Of a stretch of DNA of 64,000 nucleotides, positions 11,109 through 23,059 are shown piece by piece; position 1 is the first letter of the stretch; each line of letters begins with the position of its first letter. This stretch comes from Bidens hawaiensis (lineage: Eukaryota; Streptophyta; Magnoliopsida; Asterales; Asteraceae): the NCBI GenBank assembly GCA_021521415.1, contig JAIQDT010005003.1, forward strand, positions 75,001 to 139,000, written 5' to 3'. The translations under genes and the position numbers were made by a program. The notes beneath the pieces are model-generated. The model searched no databases, was not told the origin of the DNA, and was given only the letters and a program-made list of their open reading frames with translations.

Positions 11109-12336
11109 TTAGACTTCATCAGCATTAATCATTTCTAGGCATTTTAACAGAAAATGGAATCTGGTTTTATCTAAAGGTTTGGTGAACAGATCAGCCAAAT
11201 TTTCAGATGTATCTACCCTTTTCATTTCTATTAAGGCCTGTTCTTGACAATCTCTAATGAAATGATGCCTAATTTCAATATGCTTAGTCTTAGAATGTTG
11301 GACTGGATTGTTAACTATAAACATAGCAGCAGTGTTATCAATTAATATAAGTGTGACTAATAAATTCATACCATAATCCAGCAGTTGGTTTTGAATCCAC
11401 AGAACCTGTGCACAGCAGGCAGATGCAACAATGAACTCCGCTTCAGCAGTAGAGATTGACACTGTGGTTTGTTTCTTTCATTGCCATGACACGAGTCTGT
11501 TTCCAAGAAACTGACATCCTCCTGAAGTTGATTTTCTACTCATGTTGCAACCATCATAGTCACTGTCAGTATATGCCATCAAATCAAAGGAAGGGTTCTT
11601 TGGATACCAAATTCCCAAGTCTAGTTTTCATTTCAAGTATCTGAATATTCTTTTCACTGCTAGCATATGTGACACCTTGGGGTTATATTGAAATCTTGCA
11701 CAGACACACACAGCAACATAATATCTGGCCTAGATGCTGTGAGATACATTAATGATCCTATCTTGGCCATATATTCATGCTGGTCTACTGGCTCCCCCTT
11801 TTCATCAGGTACCATTTTCTCATGTGTGTCCATTGGTGTTGACACTGTCTTGAAGCCTTGGCACTTGAACGTAGTGAGAATCTCTTGAACATATTTTGAT
11901 TGATTGATGAAAATTCCATCTGTCTTCTGTTGCACTTGCAGTCCAAGGAAAAAATTCATTTCTCCCATTGAGCTTATTTTGTATTTGGACTTCATCACTT
12001 GCTTAAATTCCTTGCACATTTGTTCATTTGTTGAGCCAAAAATGATGTCATCCACATACACTTGCAGCAGTAGCAAATCTTTTCCTGTTCTTTGTAAAAA
12101 AAAGTCTTGTCAATGGCCCCTCTGCAGAAACCATGTTCTAACAGATGGTTAGACAGCTCATCATACCAGGCTCTTGGTGCCTGATGTAGTCCATAAAGTG
12201 ACTTGCTGAGCTTGTAGACTTTGTTTGGATGAATTGGATCTTCAAATCCAGGAGGTTGAGTGACATAAACTTCTTCATCTATCTTTCCATTCAGAAATGC
12301 AGATTTTACATCAAGCTGATAGACTTTAATGTTCAT
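11109..12336 (-). pseudogene. pol: E1 reverse transcriptase palm and RNase H, fragmented
   Basis: 12336-11995 carries [11 protein letters not shown] and [15 protein letters not shown] frameshift near 12050 moves to 12076-11660, which holds the catalytic YVDD ([13 protein letters not shown]) and the MNFFLGLQV segment. RNase H residues appear at 11462-11109 (STAEAEF, DNTAAM, KTKHIEIRHHFIRD, LADLFTKPLDK). The three pieces are in different frames, and about 200 bases between palm and RNase H are degenerate. The sequence diagnostics match copia reverse transcriptases of SIRE type. Confidence 0.88.
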
Positions 12337-12369
12337 TGATGCTGCATATGCTAGAAAAATCCTGATAGC

Positions 12370-13956
12370 CTATAGTCTTGCAACAGGAGCAAATACCTCT
12401 TCAAAGTCTACTCCTTCTTCTTGTAGGCACCCTAGAGCTACCAATCTAGCTTTGTTCTTAATCACTATCCCCCTTTCATCCTTCTTGTTTCTAAAGACCC
12501 ATTTTGTACCAATTGCATACTTGCCTCTGGGCTTGTCCACCAAGTCCCACACATGTAAGTCTCTGAACTGAGCTAATTCATCCTGTATAGCTTCCACCCA
12601 GCTATTTTCCTTTAAAGCTTGATTGATATTCTTTGGTTCAACTTGGGATAGAAAACAGGCATACAGGCAGATATTTGCTCTTTCAGATGCACTTCTGGTA
12701 ACTCTTTCATGTAGGTCTCTAATTATGTTCTCTGCAAGTTGATTTCTTTCAACAGAGGTAGTTTGAACAACTGGTGGTACAAACACTTCCGCTTCTAGAT
12801 TTGTCATATTCATCTCAGCAGATTCATCTATAGATCTGTCTTGATTTTCAGTAGAGGTTTGAACATGATTGAGTTCTGATGTAGATGCCTCATTTCCTCC
12901 TAGCTGCAATGAGTCTAACAGGGTCTGAAACCTATCTTCGAACCGATACATTTCTTCAGTTTGAGAAGGTTGTTGACTTTGGATAGGACCACTTTCAATA
13001 ACACTTGGACCTTCATTTGAGATTTCAACTGCAGCCTCTTGTCCAACTCTCTCCACTTCATCTTCTCCTTGGATGTTTCTTCCAAAGTTAAATCCATTTG
13101 CTTCAGGAGCAACTGAGGTCCATAGTTTGTCTAGATGAACTTGTTTTGCTTTTTCTTTTTCTTCAAAGCTGGTTCTGTACATACTATCATCCATGTCTTC
13201 ACTATAGATTTTAAATGATTTGATCATTTTCTCAAGATCAAATAGCCATTTTGGACCATCAGTATTGTTGAACTGGTTTTCATTGAAGATTATTTCAGAT
13301 GATTCAATGACCACCATGTGCTCTTTCACATACACTCTATAAGCTTTTGAATGAGATGAATAGCCCACAAAGAAACATTCCAGTGATTTGGACTGGAATT
13401 TGTTCAAGTACTCGTTTGTGTTCAAGAGTGAGCATTTACATCCAAAAGGCTTTAAGAACTTCACATAAGGCTTTCTCTGGTAGAGAATTTCATATGGAGT
13501 CTTGTTTTGAGCCTTGTTAAGTAGAACCTTGTTTTGCACATAACATGCAGTATTTATTGCTTCTGCCCAGAAGGTAACAGGAAGGTTGGCATCAGCAATC
13601 ATGGTTCTTGCAGCTTCAATTAACGTTCTATTTCTCCTTTCTGCAACACCATTTTGTTCAGGGGTTCTAGGAGCACTATATTGCTGGAAAATACCCTTAG
13701 AAGTGCATAATTCACTCATAGTGTCATTCTTGAATTCTGTCCCATTGTCACTTCTAATTACCTTCACTTTCCTGTCAAGTTGATTTTCCATCTTGAGTAC
13801 ATAGGATTTGATCAGGTTTGGGGTTTCATCCTTGTTGCCCATGAAAAATACCCAAGTGAATCTTGAAAAATCAACAGTTATCACTAGGCAATATCTCTTC
13901 TTTCCAATACTTGGAACACTCACTGGACCAAACAAGTCCATGTAAAGTAATTCCAA
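12370..13956 (-). pseudogene. pol: E1 integrase core and start of reverse transcriptase
   Basis: Integrase would insert the cDNA into host DNA. YMDLFGP, IRSDNGTEF and PEQNGVAERRNRT give the D, D and E catalytic residues. A variable acidic linker follows. The N-terminal copia reverse transcriptase follows (WVEAIQDEL, GTKWVFRNK, KARLVALG, FEEVFAPVARL). A TAG at 12370-12372 ends it; the same frame resumes in the next feature 11 codons later. The first open codon is internal, because the real protein starts far upstream. Confidence 0.88.
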
Positions 13957-14004
13957 GACCTCATCTATTGTGTTTATCAGTTTGCTCTTGTGTGAGGATT
14001 TGTG

Positions 14005-14586
14005 TTATTTTCCTTTTAGGCAAGATGTGCATTTTTCTTCTAGCTTGAACTCTCTTGTGGGAAGGCCAACAACATGTTCACCTTTCACTAGTTTGTTCAT
14101 GTTCTTCAAATTTACATGACACATCTTCCTATGCCATAGCACGGTTTCATTCTCAGTTGCCTTTGATACAAAGCATGCACTACCTCTTGAAATTGCAGTA
14201 TTCATTCTCAGTTCATAGAGGTTGCCATTTCTTGGAGCCATCATCATAATCATTTCGGTTGGAATCACAAACTCTGTCTTCAAAATCAGGCAATGTTCAT
14301 CATTGAAGGCAACCTTGTATCCCTTGTCACATACTTGAGAAATGATCAGCAAATTGTACTGTAGTCCTTCAACATGTAGAACATTCTCAAAGGATACTTT
14401 GCCATTTGTGAGTGTTCCCTTTCCAACAATTTTTCCTCCATTTTCATCACTCCCAAATGCAACTGGTCTCTCATATTTCTTCACATAATTAATCAATGCA
14501 GTCTTGTCACATGTCATGTGCCTTGAACATCCACTGTCCATATTCCATAGATCATTGCTACTCATGGACTGTTCCTGCACACACAC
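14005..14586 (-). pseudogene. pol: E1 protease and integrase zinc-binding domain
   Basis: The segment WNMDSGCSRHMT is the copia protease active site (DSG). It is followed by a GAG-pre-integrase domain with LWHRKMCH and CTSCLKGK, which supply the HHCC zinc-binding residues. The frame differs from the preceding Gag linker, so a frameshift lies near 14590, beside a TTTTGTGTGTGTGCAG run. The frame ends in a TAA at 14005-14007, in frame with the integrase core that follows 16 codons later. Confidence 0.85.
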
Positions 14587-14594
14587 AAAAGGAA

Positions 14595-17500
14595 TCAGTT
14601 TGATTCTGAGTTACAAACTCCATCAGTTTGTAATTCAGAGATAGTGGAGGATGCATCAGAAGTTGGGATTGGAGCATGTGGTGGATCTTCATACACGACT
14701 TCACAATCCTCATCAATGTCGGACTCTGATCCAGAGTACACAACAGACACTTTAATGCTACTATCAACTTCCTCAATCACCTTTTCCTTCCCTTCTTCTA
14801 CTTCCTTCTTTGTCTTCCACTTGAATCCTCTTGGTTGAAATCCTTTTTTTAACAAAAACTTCTCATCACCATTCAGAACACCTGGTCTCCTCTTGGCTTT
14901 CTCTTCATTTGGTGACCTTCTGTTCTTTTTTGTTGTCGTCAGGATTTGGTCATTTTCTTTGATCTTCATAATTGTTTTGAGCCTTTGTTCCAACATAGGC
15001 TGATGGTTCTTATCTTCAGATGGATTTTTATTTCCATTCAAGTATCTCTCATACATTTCTTTGTAGCTTTTCATGTCATAGCCACTAACCACATCTGGAA
15101 TTTCAAAAATATCCTCAAGAATCCAGCAAGAGTCAGTGTGATGCCCATATGCATCACATTTCTTGCAGAATACTTTAGCAAAGCTTCCCAAATCTTCAAG
15201 AAGTTTCTTGTCCTTGATCTTGTCACTTGGTTTAGGGAAGTCAAATCCTAAAGATGTCTTTGGATTCAAAGTGTTGGAGAAATCCATCTTGATTGGCTTG
15301 CTGAGATAAATTGCTTGTGGATATTTTTCTTTGACAAAAACAATTTTCTTCAGCTTGGATGGCATTCTTGAAGAACTTCCCTCTTGTTCTTTTGAATATC
15401 TTCTTCTTGGAGCATAATCCACATCACCAACATCAAATAATTCATGATTAGAAAAGACTGGGTAGATTGGTGGATGACTCTGATCATAAGAGGATTTAAT
15501 TGGTTGTTCTGTTTTCTTCTTGATGACTGGCTGTGGTTCTGTTCTCTTCTTGATGACTGGCTGTGGTCTAGCACATATATCAAATGGAACATGCTGTCTT
15601 ATCATTCTCTCGTGGTGCTTTCTTACCTGTGATGTCATAGGTGGCAGAAGAGGAATTTTGTCACTTTTCTTCTTATTTGTTCTTTTCTTCTTCTTCTTCT
15701 TCTCCTTTGATGACTTAGAGCTTCCACAGCTACAATTGCTTTCTTTACTGGAGTATTCACTCCACTTCTTTTTCTCTCCTTGAAGCTGTTCATCAATCAT
15801 AGTTTCTTGCTTATCAGTCTGTTTCATCACAAATTCTCCATCCTGATCTACAATCACATCATCATACTGCTTGATAAATTCAGGCTTATCATCAAACACA
15901 TTTTTGAACTGTTTGAGATACTCACTTCTGCTCTCTTTATCAACTTTTAATGGGTAATTGTCACAGAATGGTGGTGGTACCTTCTTGTACTTCTCTTCCT
16001 CTGTCATTTTTTCAATATGACCAACAATGTTTCCTGTAGAGACAAGGTTTTTCAAAAACTCCATTTCAATCAACAACTCTGCATTCTTGAGTTTTTCTTC
16101 AGCAAACATTTTCTTTAGTCCTTCTATCTCAATTATCATTCTGGATTGAGCTTGATATGATACCATACAATCATCCTCCAATCCCTTGATTTGACTTTCA
16201 TATGTAGCCTCACTAGCCTCATACACATTCAGAAAGACATCCTTCCTTCCACATCCAGTTTTCCATTTTCCAACCTCCTGATTTAATTCATCAATTGTAG
16301 CAAGAAGATCAGAAATAGAAGTATCAGAATGTACCTGAGTGTTAGAAGATTCAGCCTTGTCATGAATTTTGGCCATGAATGCAACATTTGCTTTCTCCAT
16401 TTCTGCAGCATGATTACTCCAGTCAAACTCTCCATCCTGAGCCACCCTTGTAACAGCTACATTCCCTTCATCCCTTTGCTGGTTCACAAAATTTTGAGAT
16501 GGTCTGTTTTGATTTGTGTGAACATGCATCTGATTATTTCTCTAAGGTTGAAAGGTTTGTTGCTGGTTTCTGTTTTGGTGTTGATATGGGTTCTGGTTGG
16601 GGATTTGAGTTCTTTGCTGGAAGTTTTGGTTTTGATTTTGGTAGAATTGAGTCTGGTTCAATTGGTTTCCAGCTTGTTTAGGCAAATTACACTCTCTTGC
16701 AAAGTGACCTGGTTGTTGACAGTTGTAGCAAATGGCCTTAGATTTATGAAATCCAATTCTCTCATTAGGTCCATTGAAACTTGTCCTACCAGTCCTGTTG
16801 TATAATCTTTTGCTTCTTACTGCCAGCATGGCTGCCTGCCACTTGATATCCATATCTTCCAAGTCATCAGCATCAATTTGTTCAAGATCTTCCTGCACAA
16901 TGCTTGTATTGATGAGATTTTTGGCTACAAAGGCATGATATGAATCAGTGAACATTGAAAACAGGGCTTGATAATTTGTTCCATTGGCATTGTTGTTGTG
17001 TAGGAAAGAAGATTGTCCACCAGCAGCAGATGGAGCCTCATCCTCAATCAATTGGACGTTAAATCTTGACTGTCCACTGCAGGTTGAGCCTGTATCTGAT
17101 GGTTCTTCAATGAGTGGTTGATGAGATTTGGTTGTGAGGTTTCCCATCGGTGCTACTAGAGCATTGTTCATTTGAAAACTGGGTTTATCCTCCTTAATCA
17201 TGTGATTCTCAATCATTTCATGCTCCGCAGCCTTAAGAAAGGCAATCACATCATCCAGTTTGAAGCTAGGAAAACTTGCCTTTTCCTTGATAAACTTGCT
17301 TGCAGTGTACCATTCGCCGGATAGAGATGACAGAAGCTTCTTGTTAAGCTCAAAATCGGAAATCTGCAAATCAGTGGTCCTGATTTCATTCACAATGGTC
17401 ATGAACCTTTGTAACACTGACTTCAACCTTTCTCCTTCTTTAAACTTAAATCTGTCCAACAGCTGCTTCAGTCGGTCTTTCTTAATATCTCTCAATTCAG

Positions 17501-17819
17501 TGTTTCCTTCAAACATTTCAATCACTGCATCATACATATCCTTTGCGGTTTTATGATGATTTATAGTGGTTAAAATTTCCCATGAAAGCCCCAACTTCAG
17601 CATTGACAGTGCTTTATCATCCCTTTTTTTCATTCTCAAATCGACTGCAGCGTTGTTGTTTGGAGCTGCTGAAGGAACATAGTTCCCTTCAGTGATAGCC
17701 ATCCAAAGTTCTGGGTTGTTATAGTTCACTGCAGCTTTAAATAGCACTTTCCATTTTATGAAGTTCTCTTGTCCAAGCAGCCTAGGAATCTTGTTGGTTG
17801 ATACTTCCTGGTTTTCCAT
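14595..17819 (-). pseudogene. gag: E1 Gag and Gag-Pol linker, one in-frame stop
   Basis: Gag starts at ATG 17819 (MENQEVST). The open frame extends upstream only by a GTG, so this ATG is preferred. The capsid part resembles the UBN2/DUF4219 type (residues about 1-260). A zinc knuckle CYNCQQPGHFAREC lies near residue 363. TAG at 16542-16544 closes this part, but the same frame continues for 644 more residues. That second part has coiled-coil stretches, a Lys-rich basic run near 15660-15720 and a second CX2CX4HX4C (CKKCDAYGHHTDSC, about 15130-15175). The frame is lost at about 14590 before the protease. The stop might be mutation or a recoding site; mutation is more likely given other lesions. 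Confidence 0.85.
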
Positions 17820-17914
17820 TTCACCTGATCTGAGTTTTTCAGTAGCACAGCACAGTGGATCTTCAAGCTTCTTCACAAACCCTCAGTCCCATGGTCTTCA
17901 GTGAGCTTACTCAA

Positions 17915-17926
17915 GCTCTGATACCA
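17915..17926 (-). other. E1 primer binding site (initiator tRNA-Met)
   Basis: The minus strand reads TGGTATCAGAGC two bases inside the 5' LTR, complementary to the 3' end of plant initiator tRNA-Met. Confidence 0.9.
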
Positions 17927-17928
17927 CT

Positions 17929-18955
17929 TGTCAGGACCGTCCGTCGGGTGAAACCTTAGCAAAGGTTTGACAAGAACACACCGACTCGAATACTCAAAAG
18001 ACCGATTGAATACTCTCGGCGGAATCAGGATATCCAATAATTGAGAATGAAGGATTGTGAACAGATATCAAACACAAAACATTAAATGATAATCAGTAAA
18101 GGCTTAAGAGACAAAGATTCACTATATTTAATGATATATCAGTGGAACAGTGAATGGAATGTCTAGGGTTTTGTGTGACGGCGGCGGCTCTTGTACGATG
18201 AACAAAATGGAATGTTTTCGTAATCAGTGCGTGCCAGCCTGTATTCCGTCTCGAAAAATTTGTGCCCTAAAGGTATCCTAGGACGTCTATTTATAGACCC
18301 TGACATTCCTTCTAGAAGTCCTAGTTATTACATAATGAAAGACAAATCAAATACGAGTGTTACAGTCCTCGAGCAAGGTACATACCTTGCTCGAGCAAAC
18401 TTCCTATACTAGGTGTGCTCGGTGAATGTCCTCGAGCAGACTTTACTTGGAATATATTCTCTTTCGAAGAATACATATTCCCTTTTGAGTAAGCTTCATT
18501 CCTCTTGAATTGCTCAAGCTTTGCTCGAATAAGTCCATCGAGCAAGCTCATTCTTCTTGATGTCTTCAGCTTTTCTTATTCAGCAATCTTTAGCATGCTC
18601 GGATGTAAATCTTGCTCGGTAACTAAACTGTGCTCGAAGTCTTTGCTTTGATTCACGTGATATCCTCTTATTGCATCCATGCTCGTCCCCATGTGCTCGA
18701 TCATCCTGTACTCGTAACCCTTGGCTAGAACTTGTATGATCAAGCTGTTTGCTCGATTGGCAATCCATGCACGTTGAAGTGTAGCATGCTCGAAGCCTTT
18801 AACACTTAGAAGAATAAACCATTTAAGGTTCAGAACCTTGCTCAAAGTTGTAAAAACCATGCTCGATTGTCTGGGCTTGCTCGAATTTCATACTTAGCCG
18901 TTTCTGAGGAGGTTGAGAAGATTCCAATCTTCTTTGTAGAAAATCCAACCCAACA
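17929..18955 (-). repeat. E1 5' LTR
   Basis: 1027 bp, paired with 2862-3911. A TATA box reads TATAAATAGA on the minus strand at 18286-18295. Upstream of it in the sense direction (18363-18890) lie many TGCTCGA-type words. A 28-base near-perfect palindrome occurs at 18368-18395. It lacks about 20 bases present in the other LTR near 3706-3728. Confidence 0.92.
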
Positions 18956-19446
18956 GGATTTCTGTTACCCAGTTGACTTTTTAGTACTTGATTATGCTAA
19001 AATGTAACTAATACGCAACCCACAGTCATATTGGGAATTGATTGTGCTAAGGGGACACTGGAAATTAAATGTGGGAATCGGGATAAACGGTTATTATTAT
19101 TTGAAAATACTACTAACCCTCTTGTTGACAAGGAAATCCTGAAGGCAGATTTTGTTAACAAGTGTGTATCCTTGAGCAAGGATCACACGAAAATGGAGTG
19201 TTTTGTGATTGACAGGTCAGTTGAGAAGAAAGAAGTTGAGCATCAACAGAGTGAGAAGGTGGCAGAAAAAGGTGGCCGACTAAGGAAGACGAAAGTGAGA
19301 CATCCACCTAACCTAAATGATCCAGGGTGGAGGATAAGGATGTTCGGGCCCGACCCTGGTTTGCCAGAAGACTAGCAACAATTGCTTGAAAAAGAGCGCG
19401 CTTATAACAAGAAGGCTGCACGAGAGTGGGCCAGTCACCCACCTTG
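18956..19446 (+). pseudogene. Protease 3' part and C-terminal tail of element A
   Basis: This is the continuation of the protease reading beyond E1. It begins with the second copy of the TSD GGATT (18956-18960) and then a beta-strand-rich PVDFLVLDY segment typical of the retropepsin flap region. A further open stretch (19031-19375) contains KGTLEIKCGN and ends in a basic, proline-containing tail (RMFGPDPGLPED). A TAG at 19373 interrupts a reading that otherwise runs on to 19446. No reverse transcriptase follows, so the coding part of element A ends here, either by ancient deletion or by design. Confidence 0.75.
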
Positions 19447-20344
19447 AATGTCATAAAAGTTTCAAAAAGGTGGTATTGTACATTTTGTATATTTTTATTT
19501 TTATTTTGATTTATAATTTCTAGATTGTTTGTTATTAATGTAGTTTAAGTTACCATCTTAGCAAAAACCAAGTGTGGGGAAATTCTTATGGATTTCTCTT
19601 CGACACTATGTTGGGGACAACACGGGTTTTTCATTAAAAGAAGTGGTGCTTTTAATTAGTAATCTCTTTGTTTTTATTTTCTTAAAACCATACATTGGGG
19701 ACAATATATCTCAAGTGTTGGGATGGGAAAATTTTTGGTTTTACAAAATAAATTATAAAAAAAAATAAAAAAGAAAAAATTTAAGAAAAAAATAATTTTT
19801 TGAAAGAAAACCGGAAAGTGGTAAGATGGCGGGGTAAAGTTTTGGTCCCTTTTCATGGTCACAATTCCCTTAAATTCAAGTTTGCTTAGTTGTTTTAGAA
19901 ACGAGGTTGTTTAGTATTCTAGTCAAGGTTAGCATGCTTTCGATAAAATAACCTACATAACATGTCCGAATACACTTGTATATTGAGAAAGTGAAGATTG
20001 GTGAGAGATTTGATATTCTCCGTTAGAACTTGTGCGATCAATGCATTTCGAGACCTTAGCTTGGCATGAGTGCAAAAGTGATAGAGGCAATTAGGTTAAA
20101 GCCTCGTCTGGATGAGCGTGAGTGTGGGTTTTGGGGGTTGGGCCTCATACATTACACATATGAGCATGGGCAATGAGAGGGGCGGGGGGATGGTTCCCGT
20201 AGAAAACAGTATTGGACCTATTCTTTTTTATTTGATCAACCCCGATGTTATTTTGCGGGATGATCCGTCTTAGTAGGTATTTCTTTGTATTTGTAATTGT
20301 TATATTACTAATCAATAGGAAGTATTAAGTATTATGTTTACTTG

Positions 20345-20426
20345 AAAAAAAATATAAAAAAAAAGAAAAAAAATGAAAAAAAAAGAAAAAAAAGAAAAAA
20401 GAAAAAAGAGAAAAAGAAAGAAAAAG
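20345..20426. repeat. Low-complexity A/G tract
   Basis: About 80 bases, almost purely A with scattered G, on the plus strand. Probably simple-sequence expansion in the 3' region of element A; it is too far from the LTR to be called its polypurine tract. Confidence 0.85.
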
Positions 20427-21189
20427 TTAAGAGTCAATGCTCGAAGTAGGGTGTAGTGAGTGTTGAGATGCAAGTTAGTAATGTTTATAGTTGTTTATTT
20501 TATTATTTACTTAGTTTTGGTGTAATAAGCCGGATCGGATCACTTGAGCTACTTTCAATATTCCCTTTCCATACCCTTACACCTTGCCCCATTATAACCC
20601 ATTTTAAGTCCTCTTGATTTGCATTTGTGTCAAAGCATTTATATAGGCGGAGATTTGACGGTAGTACAAGCGTATGTGAGGAGAATTGGTTATGATTGAA
20701 TACATGTGAATGATCACTAAGAAGAGAGTTAATGTGTGGAGGTGTGTTATGTGTGGGTAAAACTAAAACCATGTTAAGGTTGACTAGAATTCTATGTTTT
20801 AAATATAATATTAAGTGATACTAATGCAAACCTCTAATAAGGAGGGAATAGGGTATGAGTTGGGACCTTGACTGAACCGGGTGTGTTGGTATGTTTGGTG
20901 GTTGAGTTTTGAAAGCAATTGTGGTTTGAAGTGTTGCTTGGGGACAAGCAATGGATAAGTGTGGGAATGTGACGAGTGACTCGTAGGGAAGCTGTTAAGC
21001 GAGTTAAAAGATATAAATGCATTGGCTTAACCAACTTAATTTCATGGAATTAGTTGGCTATGGTTAATCATATGTTTGCAGGTAGGAGGAGGCAGAGTAT
21101 GAAATTATGAGAACGTGGGCGAAAATGGCGTAGAAAACGGAGTTAAAACGAGAAAGATATGAAGAAAACAAGAAAATCAGCAAAAGCTC

Positions 21190-21308
21190 CACCGTGGCCC
21201 ACGGTCAACCCAGCCACGTGGATGGACAGTTTTCACTGAACCGTGGTCATTCTATGCACCGTGGATGGACTGTGGCCCACGGTCTGGACCGTGGACCACG
21301 GTCCGAGT
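21190..21308. repeat. Cluster of CCGTGG / CCACGG words
   Basis: At least seven copies of CCGTGG or its complement CCACGG within 120 bases, several arranged as head-to-head palindromes (for example GGACCGTGGACCACGGTCC). No coding potential is supported. Confidence 0.85.
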
Positions 21309-21399
21309 CGTAACTGCAGATTTTATTCCTCTTTTTAGAGGGTTTTACGGTGTCTTTTCACATACCTTTCACCTGGGGACGACTAGAGGGCGATTTTTG

Positions 21400-21932
21400 T
21401 GTTGGGTTTTATACAAGTTTATCAAAGTTTCAAGTTAACCACTTTAGCATGAAAAACGCAACGGAAGCTTAGTTTTAGAACTTGTTTAAAGAACATACCA
21501 TTATGTAAAACTAAAACCCGAAATACAAGGATCAATATTACAAGAACTAAATGCTAACAAAATGTAAAATGTACCTCTTCTACCTTTAGAAGAAGATGTA
21601 GGTGAATGAAGAAGATGATGACTCCAAATGGCAAGGTTGCAAGGTAGGAACCCTCAAGCTAGTATACCCCAAGCTTTGTAGCAACAACACCAATTAATTG
21701 CTAGGATTTGAACACTATACAAGCTCACAAAAACACCCAATTTTCTGCCCAAATGGCCGTGAGTTTTAGAGAGAAAGAGAGAGTGTTTTTGAATTCATTC
21801 TACACTTGAAAAATTCAAAAAAACAAGACCCAAATGCATGTGTTGTGAATGGAGGTAGATAAAGTGGTCATCACAAGAAGACAAAGCCTAGGATTGGACC
21901 AAACTCTCCACCCACATGGGGTGGACGGTTAT

Positions 21933-21966
<34 letters not shown>

Positions 21967-22293
21967 TTTTGTTTTAACCATTTAAAACATCTCCATTCAT
22001 TTTATAAAACTCATTTTTATAAAAATGTACATACATTTATATAATTATTTAACTAATTAAATAATTAATTTATATAAACAAATTATCCAGATAATTTATT
22101 TAAATCCTCAAGTGTGTTTGTTTAGAAAACCAATTTCCAAACACGTAGTGTTCGGTATTCGTTTAAATGATCAAATCATTAAAAGAATACATTTGGTGTT
22201 GTCTTGCTTGTTATTGGGTATGACCCGACTTGGATCAAACACAGTTAGCCACATTAGTATAAGTATGTGTCTCGGGCATACGTAATTCCAACA
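21400..22293 (-). repeat. E2 3' LTR
   Basis: 894 bp. Contains a long T run (about 21934-21965), read as A on the sense strand. No coding content. Confidence 0.95.
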
Positions 22294-23059
22294 ATCTCCC
22301 ACTTGCACGAGATACATAGAAAATTAATGCAAGTGGTGAATACCGCCTAACAACAGTTCACCACCCCTAATGTGTTTGACGAAGTGCCATTCAATAACAT
22401 CATCCCTTCAAGTCCCTTACTTGATATGATTTAGGTGAATCTATCATTATATCCTTTTGTTACTAGATGTCATGTTGGATCTAAGAGACATAGGCGATCA
22501 TTCTCTTTACAATTCAACTTTATCAGGCCTTAGACATCTAAACTCTCAACACATAAGAGGAACAAATTCCATCTTGACTGTATACGCCTCTCACTATCAC
22601 TTTATACTCCACCCGAGCTCATCCTTATGTACCATCTTTTACGAATAGCGAAGGGGAGAGTCAAAGTGTAATACTTGGTGAAAATCAAGACCCAGTATAC
22701 ATCTCAGGTCTAAGGATAATATGAAATTCTCCTTTACTCAAAATTACTAATGATCAGGTCCATCGACTCCATGTAGTAATATTGAGAGCGGGTCAGTCCA
22801 ATATTTGTATCCCACAAATATCTATGAACCTTGGCAGCAAACCTATGCTCCATATTCATTCCTTATGAATATCCACCAATTCTAGTTCATAATAGTCTTG
22901 CTTCATATTTGTTCCCACAAATGTGATCGACTACGGACTTTTAGAATAAGATAACTTATTCATGGATTAAACATGCAAAATTAGAATTTAACTCAAGATT
23001 CCATAATCATATAAAAGAGTTAAATTACAAAAGTCTTTTAAACATAAATACAAAATAGA
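22294..23059 (-). other. E2 3' untranslated region and polypurine tract
   Basis: No gene seen. The minus strand reads GTGCAAGTGGGAGAT directly before the 3' LTR (22294-22308), the polypurine tract. Confidence 0.85.

Larger units (their letters stand above)
2862..18955 (-). mobile_element. E1: SIRE-like Ty1/copia retrotransposon with extra 3' ORF
   Basis: Starts TGTCAGGAC and ends CCAACCCAACA, flanked by TSD GGATT at 2857-2861 and 18956-18960. LTRs are 1050 and 1027 bp. On the minus strand the order is 5' LTR, initiator-Met primer site, gag, protease, integrase, reverse transcriptase, RNase H, a 2.6-kb non-coding block, a long extra ORF, polypurine tract and 3' LTR. Gene order with integrase before reverse transcriptase defines Ty1/copia. 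The [14 protein letters not shown] segment after YVDD and the extra ORF position suggest the SIRE lineage. Stops, frameshifts and LTR indels show it is old and inactive. Confidence 0.93.
19447..21399 (+). other. Non-coding 3' region of element A
   Basis: AT-rich with no supported gene. AAGTGTGGGGA lies near 19570 and related GTTGGGGACAA/CATTGGGGACAA words near 19611 and 19692, as is common downstream of Athila coding regions. It also holds an A/G tract (20345-20426) and a CCGTGG/CCACGG cluster (21190-21308). E2 is inserted at its end (TSD TTTTG, 21395-21399). Confidence 0.65.

Noticed and set aside
14558..14600. Intron at the E1 Gag-protease junction (TTTTGTGTGTGTGCAG resembles an acceptor)
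   Set aside because: No convincing donor was found upstream, and a frameshift in a TG run explains the break more simply in a decayed element.
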